Shown piece by piece: positions 1-10,018 of a stretch of DNA of 64,000 bases (within the stretch, counting starts at the first letter, position 1; the number at the start of each line of letters is the position of its first letter). The notes beneath the pieces are model-generated. The model was given only the letters and a program-made list of their open reading frames with translations. It did no database searches and was not told the origin of the DNA. Source of the DNA: Pelecanus crispus. Taxonomy: Eukaryota; Chordata; Aves; Pelecaniformes; Pelecanidae. The translations under genes and the position numbers were made by a program. The DNA lies in NCBI RefSeq assembly GCF_030463565.1, contig NC_134653.1:35339150-35403149 (forward strand). Reading direction: 5' to 3'.

Positions 1-1044
1 CTGTCATGTAAGGAGGTAAGCAAAATATCTAACAAAGTATTTAACACTAAAAAAAATTGTGATTTAGGATACACATATCTGTGTTAGGATCTGATTGAAC
101 ACAGTGGAAGGCAGTCAGTATTTTAATAGCTTAAGTTACATTTTTATCTTTGAAATGGGTAGTGTAACAAATGAGTCTATTTTTTCAGGTTCTGTTTCAG
201 CTCTTACTCAAATCTAGTTACCCTTGGACTACCCAGCAGCTGTTCCTTTCGCCTCTCTCACTTCTGCCTATTTTGCACCAGATCAATAAGATACAAGGCT
301 GCAGGAGGAGATGCTTACGTTTGCTGATTCAACAAAAAAATCTGCTAGCTCTTTAAAATCAGATCAGCAAACTCAACAAATCTGCCTTGCAGCTGCACAA
401 TCATAGGATGAGGCAAGCCGGGATGGAGGGCTGGCTAAAAACATTGACAGAGCCCAACACCATCCCTGTCACGTGAAATGGGGCTGATTTGTCTTCTGCA
501 CCCTGTTGAAGGCAGCTTGTGTATTTTAAACCAGTCAGCACAGGGAGTGGTTTTCCCAGTTTCAGAATAGGATGGCTCTGGAAGAGAAATACCTAAATTT
601 TGGACCTTAATTAAGCGTACAGTAGCTAGGAGTGTTCAACATTTAAATAAAATGCAGCAGCTCTGGTACGTATGAAGGTACCACACTAAGCCCTTCAGCG
701 GTACCTCTGCAGGAAAGACATCCTCTCTGAAGCAGTTTTTCCTGCAGGGTTTGTGGCAATGGACATGGGGGGCTTCAGAGTCACAATTTTGGTCTTAGCA
801 CCTAAATCTCTAATTGAGTCTGGCCCTATCTATAGCAACTTTGAGATTTTTGCCCATTGCTTCATTATTTTTAAGCCATTAGCACTAGATATTAGATTCC
901 AGATCCAGTGAGATTTACAGCCTGAACCTCTGGAGGAAAAAAACCCCTTGGACTTTAGCCACACAAGTTGCTTTCTCCACGGGGAGCAAAGGAGAGCCTG
1001 TTTGTAAAACTGTGTCCTTCATTTCCTTTGTTTTCAGATCCCAC
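1..1044 (-). other. RIMBP2: Intron of RIMBP2 after the SH3-II exon, continues off the left edge
   Basis: I looked for the next SH3-II exon and found none. AT-rich; no repeat or RNA gene recognised. The + strand short open frame at 171-356 has no coding look. Confidence 0.8.
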
Positions 1045-1229
1045 CTTAATGATCTGTCCTTCTTTAAACGGCAGCTCTTCTTCTGCAGCATCAGGATTTG
1101 GGGACATTGTCAGCGGATCGTAGTCAAAAAGTGCAACAAATATTCGAGTAGAAATATCCTCTGTGCCAGGATCTGTTTCTGATTCTTCATAAATATCTGG
1201 AGAAAGATGGTCATGACCACCATAGCCAT
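1045..1229 (-). CDS. RIMBP2: RIMBP2 exon, acidic lead-in and first half of SH3-II (phase 1-0)
   Basis: 185 nt from acceptor actttcatag|ATGGCT to donor AAG|gtggga, residues 1219-1280. It reads (D)GYGGHDHLSPDIYEESET, DPGTEDIST, then RIFVALFDYDPLTMSPNPDA, AEEELPFKEGQIIK. ALFDYDP is the canonical SH3 opening motif, and EEELPFKEGQIIK is the RT loop and second strand. The domain is cut by the intron, and its rest (expected to begin V-Y-G-D) is beyond the left edge. The open frame continues past the donor, but the gtggga border and family alignment favour ending at AAG. The first in-frame GG of the donor overlaps KV, so confidence in the exact 3' border is slightly lower. Confidence 0.95.
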
Positions 1230-4178
1230 CTATGAAAGTAAATTCAGAAAAGAACAATTCAGTAACACAAGTTGGCCTCATCTTTCAACTATTCCAGTTA
1301 ATATTTGAAAAATGATTGGCATTTCAGTGAAAAAAACCCAATAACTTAATGCATGTCCTATTAAGCTTGGTGGGTGGCTTTTTTTTTTTTAATTAGTGAG
1401 TTGTTATTTTTTAAAAAAGCATATACAATCTGCATGCACTGAATATGGTGTTGATCTCCTACACCACACTGACATTTACACATGTGAATACAGCTCATGT
1501 AAGAAAGCAATTTTTGTTAGGTTTACTAGAGTTTGCCATAAATTAATAAAGCACGTTACGAGTGACATAATGATGAGTCTGATCGGCTTTATCACTACTG
1601 CAAAAATAACCATGCTTTGGATCCACCTGTTTTCCAGCACAGCTGCTTCTGCTCTTCATGGACACAAGAAAGCACATCCCAGCTGTGTTGACATACCATG
1701 TTTTAGGTACCAGGTTTAAAACATGGTCATAACCTCTCCAGACAGGCAAGAAGAAATGTATTTCAGTAGCGTTAGTTACGCCAGGGTTGGAACTACACTG
1801 CCTATGATTTTGTGTAAACACGGTCAATAGTTAACATAGCCAGCAGTGCCCTGAACCAACCCAAATGCTAACAAGATGTGTTCAACTCCAGGAGGAATGG
1901 TTAGCTGTGACTGCAATTAACCATAAGCTCATTAGGAAAGATCGTCCATGAATATCACACTTGGCACTGCACTGAACTCTGTCCACTGCAGGGTACTAAA
2001 TCAATTAGGACATAAAAAAAATGAGAACTGACGTTTTGTCTCGTGTATCTTCCAGACTTTTCAAATGACTTGGAGAATGCGTTTCATTCACGATTCAACA
2101 ACATACTTCAGGATGGACTTCAGTAAAACCGAATTAAAAATTAGGCCATAATGGCTAATAATGAGTGTTTTAATTGACGGGTTTCAAAAGGCTTTTAATT
2201 TTGTTTTGAAAGAGCATGTGGCAGTGCTTTCCCAAAAAATAGGCTCTTTCAAGACACATGAAGTTGAAGTCCCAAAAAATAAAGCCCTCAAAATCACCAG
2301 CCACTTCTGAAAAACTTGGTTTATTACGCACGTCCCGCTAACTTCAGTGGGGGTCATGTACTTTTGGTCTTTGCTGAATCAACACTTATCATCCAGCTTA
2401 CAAGATCCTTCACAATGAATAAATTGAGAAAGTGATGTTATGAATTACAATGAAAATGCAGTTCAACTATATCAAAATTTTTCCAAACAATATTCATATT
2501 AATACGATTTTTAGCGTAATCGCCTCTTACAAATTAAACTACCATTTTTGGTAATAGTTTGAACATTCAGTATGGAACGTTTTAGATGAAATTCCTCTTT
2601 TTGCCTTTACACCAGATGCATTTTAGTCAACATTTAGTATTTTTAAACTCCCAGAAAAAAATTTCAGAGGGTCACAGCTTTAAGGGAACAGCTATTAACT
2701 CTTGGGTCCAGAGCGCAAGAAAGAATGTGAATAGGGAAAAATGCAGAACAGCAAACGGGCAGGGAAAAATTCCAGCCAAGAAGCTTTAGGCAGGCACAAA
2801 GCACAGAAAGGAAGTGTGGGAGAAGGGCACATGTGGGACAGAAAGCAATGGGACACAAAGGATGGGATTCTTCTCTGCTCTGTTCTCCTCCCACAGTCAG
2901 GTTGCAGCCAACCTGTGGTTCATACTCAGGCCCACCAGGCAGTGTAAAACAGGTGGGTTAAGGGGTGTTTTGGTTTGGTTTTTAAATTAAAAAATATTGA
3001 TTTTTGCATCCAACTCCAACTGCAGTTAATGGGGGTTAGGTGCAAACATGAATTATAGCCAAATGCATCTCTGTTAAAAGCACTGGCCTGTAACAATCTG
3101 ACCCAGAATAGTCATGTTTGCTTCAGTGAACCAGAAAGCAAATCATCTCTTGATTAGCTCACTAGCCACTTATTCTTTCAAGAGGTATGTACCTAGATCA
3201 TAGAGATACGCACACACATACTTGTGTATGTAAAATCTTTGGATGCAGCCAGCCAGGTTCCCAACTGATGCACGGTTGCAACCACAGTTGCATTGAATTC
3301 GCTAGCTATACACCGATAGACACAAGCTGATGATCTGGTTGTAAGTCAGTCGACACATTTGCTTTGAAACTCAACATTAAATTATGATTTACCTAAACTT
3401 TCAGGGCCCCTTTTGTTTCATTTCAGATATCAAAAAAAGCCTAATGTGGTTCTTAGCTCTATATATGGCCTGGGCTGCTTTTATGGGTTGTTAGACACTT
3501 CAATTTACTGTGTTATGAACTATGAAGACCGAGTTGTTGATCATGTAATGATTTCTATGTTGATGAAGCAACAAATACTATCAGTAGTGGGTATAATTGC
3601 CTTACTTGTGTAATGCCAGTTTGTCATTACGATGTAATTATGCCTAAAAATAAGAATAATTCTTGTCTTCACCAAGTGACACAGCCAAAGTCCTGCATGG
3701 TCACTGAAAAGACCCCGAATCTTCGTTTAGCCCAAGGCGTAAATCAGAATAATGTTTGGTAACTGTTCCCTGTTACAGGACGTTGGGTTGTGACATACCA
3801 GCTAACTGTTTGTCCCTGTCCAGACTATATGAATCAAGTGGAAATGGGGTGATTTTGATGAATGGTTGTTCAGGTGTGTACAGTAAATACTGACTGGCGT
3901 TAGTAGCAGCATAGCTTCACAGAGGTTCATGCAATGCAGTGTGCTTGGACTCAGTCGAGTAAGGAAGGGTGGCTGCAGAGCAGTTTCAGGACAGAGGACT
4001 AAGGGCTCTTTGTCCCTTACAGCTGAGCTGGAGAGACTTACCTGAGAGCAGGCAGGACTTAAGAGCTAGTTCCCCTGGCATTCTGCATTGCATGCAATGT
4101 TGTCATACAGAAACCGCACTTGTTAACACGCAGCTCTAAAATGTGTCTGTCAGAAAGGATGAATAATGTTCGGCATAC
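1230..4178 (-). other. RIMBP2: RIMBP2 intron, 2.9 kb
   Basis: No exon or gene seen. At about 3005-3045 there is a worn copy of the old amniote motif built around an inverted repeat (caactccaactgcag...ttaatgggggttagg), probably the tail of an ancient retroposon. The same kind of match at 2326-2365 is weaker and not called. Confidence 0.75.
3005..3045. repeat. Possible ancient repeat remnant with internal inverted repeat
   Basis: ccaactccaactgcagttaa followed by tgggggttaggtgc resembles the palindrome caactcccattgaagtcaatgggagttgg found in old sauropsid repeats. Short; low certainty. Confidence 0.35.
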
Positions 4179-4331
4179 CGTATCTATATTCAGAGGCCAT
4201 GGTACGCTGCTGAGGCCATTTCTTGTGTCCACCAATGCTGCGATAATAAGCTTCTTCTTTTACAGGTGAAATATTTCCCTCACTACCTGACCGAGACCGA
4301 CCGCCTTCACTGTTACTGTCCATTGTAATTT
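4179..4331 (-). CDS. RIMBP2: RIMBP2 cassette exon, Ser/Arg-rich (51 codons, phase 1-1)
   Basis: 153 nt from acceptor tttttctccatag|AAATTA to donor ACG|gtatgc. In the phase set by the previous exon it reads (E)ITMDSNSEGGRSRSGSEGN, ISPVKEEAYYRSIGGHKKWP, QQRTMASEYRY, residues 1168-1218. The split codons G|AA (Glu) and G|AT (Asp) are intact at both ends. Ser/Arg and Lys/Glu-rich, no known fold. In the mammalian reference protein I recall, PSI is joined directly to D-x-Y-x-G-x-D-H-L-S-P, so this is most likely an alternative exon that adds 51 residues before SH3-II. Confidence 0.9.
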
Positions 4332-6212
4332 CTATGGAGAAAAAGGGAATGATCTATTAAAACATATTGTAGAGTTGCCTTTGCGGAGGCTCCTGCGGGC
4401 AGGCTTTGCCTACCTTTTTTTCTGACTTGCATATAGTAGGAAGGCTAAACGCTGCATAAGCTTTGCCAGATGTCTCAGCCTCTAGAAACCCTTCTTACAC
4501 AGGGGAATCACAGAAACATGTATCTCCTTTTTTTAAAGCATCTGAATTCTGTGCTTTTTAAAATTCATACAGTGTAAATATTGTTTGTTAGATCTTTGGA
4601 TAGGAATCATCTTGTATTATGAGGTTTAAACAATCCTACCTGCCAGATCTGCAAGGTCAAGAGCACTGTAAACTGTGTTTCACCTTCTAAAGTATCAACC
4701 TAAAAACAAAAATTAATTAATTTACTTAAATCCTACCTGCAAGAAGATACTAATCCAAAGTATTTATAGATTAATGAAGAAATTACTTCAATGAATTTAA
4801 ATCCTGGAACGTTTTGGAGAAAGGTTTTATCACTGGAATCCTAAGAACATTACAGTTTTGAAGGTCTTTCCCACTAATTTAACTTCCCAGAGCTGCGTTA
4901 AGGACCTTCCATCACTACAGTGACCCTTTAGCTGAATATCTCAGTGAAAACTCCAGGCATACATGTAAACGAATAAGCTGCTGCCAAGAAATTTGGAATC
5001 CACATTTTTGAGCTATATGCAGAGGCCAACAACAGTTTCATGTATTTAAGCAGTCTAAACTTTGATCAATCGTATTTACTTTCTTTTTTTCTTTTATCTT
5101 ACTGTGCTTTTCACTTGGTGGAAGTGCATATCGTAATGACACAACTATAATAACTTCTTTCTTCAAAAACCGTACTTGCAGCCCTTATTCATGGGAAACT
5201 TCCTCTGTCAGTGGGAGTTCTGAACAGTGGGTTCAGGTTTGTACAATGCCCTACTATATGCGTTTGGATGCCTTACTTTTACCATATTTTATTTATCTGA
5301 ACTCTTGATACATTTCATATCTTCTAGATTTTTTTTCCAGCAGGCTTACAGGAAGCAGCTTCTGTGCAGAGTTTTATCAAGTGTTTATATTTGCTTCACT
5401 TATCCTCACAGTGATTTATCATAGTGTGATGCTGAAAGCAAGAAATATTGCATACATATCTTTCAGCAATTTTAATCATTAGTCTTCTAGTCAGAAATTA
5501 GGGCTCTTGAACTCTAAACCACATAAGGCCTTTCAACAGCTTCACAGCAAATCATTTTTTTTGGTTAGATACTGTACATAACGCTCAGTAGTTTGCTTGC
5601 TACCAGCATTAGACAATACCGTAATTTATTCCTAATGGAACTTCCCCAAAGAGCATTTGTGGATTGTACATAATACAAAATACACTAATTCATTCTTTAA
5701 GTTGCCGTGAAAAAAAATAAAATCTGAGATTTTCTTTTCTATTTAATTATCTGTTTGAGCACAGATTGACTATCAGAAATTAATTTCTTTATCTGATTCC
5801 TAAGCTGTTGCTATTGAACTGCTAAACAGCCAAGTCATTGCTTAGCGGTTTCCATGTCCTAACTTTGTTGACAGAAAGCGAGCTCTGATAAATTTAATCA
5901 CTTCCCTTATTTTTTAATTAAAATGAAAATTAAAAGGAAACTCAAAGGCTTATATTCAAACAAACCTGTCTACTCTCTCGCTATTCATAAAAAAATGTTT
6001 TAGCTGATAATATAAAGGAAAGAACTTAGATACAAAGCTTGCTTTAAGTAGTCCAAACATAAACCAGAAATCTTTACTCCTGAGAAAAAAAGGCTGCTTT
6101 CAGAGAAAAAGAAAAAGGACAAGAAAATCTAACAGTCTTCACACCATCTTCCCAAAGCTATTTGGTTCAGCTAACGATAACCTGCAACAGAAGCACAAGA
6201 GCTTCCCTGGAG

Positions 6213-6310
6213 CGGATTCTCCCCCCTACCATTTTCATAGCAGTGTAATTCCGTTGACATCTGTGAAGATTATCCTGGTCTACACCAGGATGTGGGATGA
6301 GAATCAGGCC
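6213..6310. repeat. Ancient amniote interspersed repeat remnant
   Basis: The stretch runs gattctcccccc..., cagtgtaattccgttgacat, ...tctacaccaggatg, ...gagaatcaggcc. Ends and centre resemble an old amniote repeat with the pattern gattctc / gtgtaattccattgacttc / tttacaccag / gaatcaggcc. It is heavily decayed, so the family is not assigned. Confidence 0.6.
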
Positions 6311-7080
6311 TCTGAACAGCCATGCTATATTGAAGATACTACAAAAGTTTCACGTGTTACATGTGTGTGTGTTGTCTGATCTATGGGTTCAATAATAATA
6401 ACTACTATCTACTAGATCGCAAAATAATTGTGCCCACTAGGGGGATTTTGCTTTTAATTTACAGAAAGGGCATTTTAGTGTGATTCTATGAAAAGGGAAA
6501 AATACTTAATATTTACAAATAAAAGCATTCCTTAATCATCAGTCTCTTTCTTTCTGATAATCTCCATTTCTGACGTCTCTTATTCACATAAATGTCAGGT
6601 GAGAATTGCCTGACACTGCTTCCTTCTCCTCTTGATGATGCCCACAGTATTCACAAATTAAAGTCCAGGTTAGGGACAGGAACTGGACCGACTTTACAAC
6701 TTCATGGAGTAAAGTTCTGCTAATAGCTCACAGAACTCTTTCTGCATTTGTTTTGCACGTGTTTCCTGATTTTCAGTGTGAATGTTTCTTATTTGTCAGC
6801 ACAGAGTGCAAGTTTTAACAGATATGTATTTGTCCATAGTGTCTCGATTCCATTATCTTTTCTGCACTACTTTTTGGATTTTCTGGTATGCACCAGCATA
6901 TAGTTTAAGTCATAAGTAAACCCAAATAGGGATGATTCTGTAAGAAGTATCAAATCTAGTAAATATATGCAAATTCTACTAACTTGTTACATTTAACAGC
7001 TTCTATTTTGCCTGCTAAATTCCAAAAAGTAGTCAAGAAAATGGAAAGTGAATGCAAAATGATGGTTGATGAATGGAAAG

Positions 7081-7104
7081 ATGGATGGCTGAATGGATGG
7101 CTGA
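7081..7104. repeat. 12-bp tandem duplication with ATGG character
   Basis: atggatggctga occurs twice, followed by a partial third copy (atgggt) and preceded by related gatgaatgg units; a small minisatellite in an intron. Confidence 0.9.
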
Positions 7105-7199
7105 ATGGGTACATTTATTTTACTGATCATACAGTAGCCTGCCAGCATTATAATTGCTTCTTAGGTAAGATCTAACAGTATCTAAGCTTAACCAAGCTT

Positions 7200-7275
7200 A
7201 GAAAAGCTCCAACACCCACTAAATTCCATGGAAAGACTCCCAGTGATGTCAATGACTACTGATCCAGCCCCCTGT
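7200..7275. repeat. Ancient amniote interspersed repeat remnant
   Basis: Contains aagactcccagtgatgtcaa followed by actgatccagccccc, resembling the motif gactcccattgacttcaatggg...gatcaggccc. Decayed; lies about 170 bp downstream (in transcript sense) of the exon at 7447-7564. Confidence 0.5.
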
Positions 7276-7446
7276 GAGACCCCAGTACGCTCATATTTAG
7301 ATGGAGATGTTTTTAGATCCATTTCATCCCATTTAAACTAAGAATAACCATGGTTCAAGACAAGTGTCTGTCGTTTCTTTTTTAAGGACTGCCTTCCCAA
7401 CTCTGAGGCTGCAAAGAACAGAAATGCACCAATCTGTCCAACTAAC

Positions 7447-7564
7447 CAATGGAAGGGACCAACATTGGTCGAGACCTTTGTGGCACTGCACTGCCATGAG
7501 AGGACCTTCGCCCTGCATGCTCCGCCCTTTCAGGCCGTCCTGCAGATGATGGATTACCTAAAAG
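7447..7564 (-). CDS. RIMBP2: RIMBP2 exon LLGNPSSAGR...VPSI (39 codons, phase 0-1)
   Basis: 118 nt with a strong polypyrimidine acceptor (gttgttgttttttag|CTTTTAGG) and donor ATTG|gttagt, residues 1129-1167 plus one base. It reads LLGNPSSAGRPERAEHAGRR, then SSHGSAVPQRSRPMLVPSI. The arrangement LxGNPxxxGRxxRxxHxxRR...RPMxxPSI is that of the mammalian segment beginning ILGN and ending PSI, just before SH3-II. It supplies the +1 phase shift that the downstream exons need, so no other exon is required to bridge 10018/13048 to 4331/1229. It is short and basic; the longest open frames here are in other frames and on the other strand, so it is easily missed. It is GC-richer than its surroundings. Confidence 0.93.
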
Positions 7565-9286
7565 CTAAAAAACAACAACAGAAAAAACAGGTTTGTAAGT
7601 TACATGCATGGTAACATTATGGTTATATGGTTGGACATTAATCAGGTCAATCACATTTGGAAGCATAAGCTCTAAAGGCAACTAAACTTAGTTTTTAACT
7701 GAAAGGTTAGCTGAAGAGTAAATACTGTTGCCTGGTAAACCTGCAAAAGAAAAAATGGTTCCCTGATTTATGGCAGTTTTGTAACCAGCAGTCACACATC
7801 AGAACAAAAAGAAAAGAAAAGAATAATTTTTGAAATATTCTTTTGCCTTTGTTGTTGCTGCTAAGGTGACGTTATAATCTCCTGAAGAGTAGTACAACCA
7901 GTCATGAGAGCTGTGGAGATTGGACTGCACTGAAAAGGCAAGTCTTTTTTGCATTCAACTATACAGCTTTGTCTGGTTTGCAGCATGTGAACAAGTGTAC
8001 ATCCTTCTGTCTTTGAGCACGCTGCTTTTCTATAATGGCCTTCGGTTATTAAAGCCTTTTAAAGGTCATTGGGACACGTAGAAGGGCATGTAGACACACT
8101 TCATCTCACATCACAGCTGTCTCTTTCTGTTCACTACCCTTGCAGGAAATGTTGCTATTTTAATAACTAAATGGTACTATTTTAATGCTCTCTAGAGTTT
8201 CTCATGCAGTCATTGAGATTAATACAGCTTGGGCACTAATTTTAATGGGAGAAAATTTTAAGGATCATTTCAGCATAAACTGCTAGGCTAGAAGAGCAGG
8301 CAGCTGATTTCTACTCTTACATGAAACACGTTAGATTTGAGGTTTCCACTCTGGACTGTTGCAGACTGAGAGGGTAAAGAACTTGCTTTGGTCTGTAGGG
8401 AGCAGGGAAGCCTACGGATGCATCTATCAAGGCGTGGAGACTCTGCTAGAGATTAATGGACAGAAACGCAAACAGGCAAGATCACGCAGAGGCATCCTTG
8501 AAAGATATGGAATGGCCCTGGCCTCTCCCTTTGGAAGAAGCTGTTTGCCCGCATTCTCATGCAGAGATGCAGTCTGCAACTTCAAAGGCAAGAAGAGATG
8601 GTCTAAAAAGGAAGGCAGAGTAGTGACAGTGCACAGATAAGGTAGAAAATGGAAATATGATGAAACCCGTGACTCCATAAATCTGGGTCACTGTCACACG
8701 GGGGGAGAATCTTGATTCTTGTCCGGAGATGTTTCATGATAAAGACCATATCCTGAAAATTCTGGGAATGAGGTGAATAAAAGCAACATGATTAAATGAA
8801 TTCCTCAACATTTAAAAAGAAAAAAACAAACCAAAACAGAACTGATGAAAAAAAGACTGATGAAATATTCTTCCAGTTAAAATGCAGCTTTTTTTTAAAG
8901 CAACATTTAGATGGGCAAAAAAAAAGAAAAACAATCTTTTGGAAAAATTATAGTTCAGCTAACCCTTAATTAAAATTTAGATTCAGTTGTCCTTTAATAA
9001 AAGCAGCCATTATTGTAATTTGTTCTGTGGGGAAAATCATTGTAAAGCAAATTAAACTGATTTCAGCATGACACAAAAGAGGATTGTAAAGGAAAATGCA
9101 GAATAATAAACAAAAATGAATGGGGAGGGGAAAAAAAGGGGGGGAAATTGTAGCAGATCAGTCCAAAGGATGGACTCTAAAAATTAAGTCAGAAAAAAAA
9201 TAAAAAGGGAAAAAAAAAAAGAACAAAAGAAAGAAAAGAGACTGATTTGGCAAGCAGATGTTAGAAGGAAGATTTATTTCACACAC
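7565..9286 (-). other. RIMBP2: RIMBP2 intron, 1.7 kb, with polypyrimidine tract just after the large exon
   Basis: On the minus strand the first ~100 nt after the large exon are mostly C and T (plus-strand positions 9189-9239 are nearly all A and G). The + strand open frame at 8359-8640 has no recognisable protein. No other feature seen. Confidence 0.8.
9189..9239 (-). promoter_or_regulatory. Polypyrimidine tract downstream of the large cassette exon
   Basis: In the transcript this is TTTCTTTCTTTTG... followed by long U runs, starting about 48 nt after the weak donor CTG|gtgtgt. It could serve PTB or TIA1-type proteins; inference only. Confidence 0.5.
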
Positions 9287-10018
9287 CAGAGAGTCTTCTG
9301 CATCTCTGTGGGATGGCTTTGCAAGTAGACCAGCTGCCCTAGAGTCAGCCATTTTTAAGTCGGTCTTCCAGCCTCCCTGAACATCTTCATTAGACAAATT
9401 ATCTGTTCTATTACATTTCTGAGTCTCATACTTTCTCTCGTAACTGGGCTTGACCTGTTCACTCCTGGGCTCTACAAAGAAAGGAGCCAGGTCACCAAAA
9501 TCTTCTTCGATGCTGGTTTGTCTGGTTAAAGTTTTCCTGCGAGCAAGCAATGGCCTCATGCTTTTCCTGCAGGAACAGTTAGCAGTCTCTGCACAACAGC
9601 TAGATGCAACGTTGGCAGAAACTGAATCGCAAGTATATCTGAAATTAAAACGAGATTCTTCTTCTTCACTTCCACAGTCTAGTCCACTGTCTGGGCTTCT
9701 CGATAAGGATCGGCTATATTTACATCCTTTGTCGTCTGCAGCAAAATCCTCCATGCCTGAAATTCTGTGCTTGGCTGGGTACCAGAAGTTGTGCTGCTGG
9801 TCTTGATTGTAGGGCCTAGGTGGTCTAGAGTCTCTAGCTACAGTGGGATTCTTTTTATAGGGCATACCTAAACCCTGCTTGTACAGCAGTTCAGAGTATT
9901 CACCATCCTCTTCAGCTACTTCTGGAATACTGAAAAGCTTTTTACTGTGATGTATCTGCTGTGAAAAGTCAGGCTGTTCCAAAAAAGTGGCTTCAGTGGT
10001 CTTATTCTTATCGCACTC
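9287..10018 (-). CDS. RIMBP2: RIMBP2 large cassette exon of the long isoform (244 codons, phase 0-0)
   Basis: The minus strand is open for about 0.9 kb. The segment from GAGTGC (after ...atcttaag) to CTG|gtgtgt is 732 nt, in phase with ALK before and LLGN after, residues 885-1128. It reads ECDKNKTTEATFLEQPDFSQ and on through EVAEEDGEYSELLYKQGL, SLSRSPDSGLDCGSEEEE, a Cys-rich piece (SSCCAETANCSC) and LARRKTLTRQTSIEED. It ends HRDAEDSL. Composition is polar and disordered with no known fold. RRKTLTRQTS carries overlapping R-x-x-S/T kinase sites. The acceptor is poor (ttaag), and an in-frame alternative exists at 9973 (ggaacag|CCTGAC). The 3' border is the less certain one; it is chosen because it keeps phase 0. 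Long polypyrimidine tracts flank it on both sides. Skipping leaves the frame intact. Confidence 0.85.

Larger units (their letters stand above)
4332..7446 (-). other. RIMBP2: RIMBP2 intron, 3.1 kb
   Basis: Holds an ancient repeat tail at 6213-6310, another at about 7200-7275 (some 170 nt downstream of the exon at 7447 on the minus strand), and a 12-bp tandem duplication at 7081-7104. A pseudo-exon at 4640-4699 is rejected on phase. Confidence 0.8.

Noticed and set aside
4640..4699. A 60-bp minus-strand segment with clean AG and GT borders (tttttag ... CTGGCAG|gtagga), open as VDTLEGETQF...
   Set aside because: It is open only in phase 0 and leaves in phase 0, but the next exon (4331) must be entered in phase 1; in phase 0 that exon meets a stop. 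No RIMBP2 similarity. Likely a pseudo-exon.
7364..7549. Plus-strand 61-codon frame and minus-strand frame starting MQGEGPLMAV
   Set aside because: Both overlap the true exon at 7447-7564 in the wrong strand or frame; the real reading is LLGNPSSAGR...
7487..7550. Alternative exon using the ctgcag|GACGGCC acceptor, phase 0-1, ending AAAG|gtctcg
   Set aside because: It also satisfies phase, but its translation has no similarity to RIMBP2, whereas the upstream acceptor ttttttag gives the LLGNPSSAGR reading.
9331..9463. Alternative phase-1 ends of the large exon at 9463 (AGGA|gtgaac) and 9331 (GCTG|gtctac)
   Set aside because: They were considered only to bridge directly to exon 4331. Once exon 7564-7447 was found, phase 0 at 9287 fits and the frame stays coding-like to that point.
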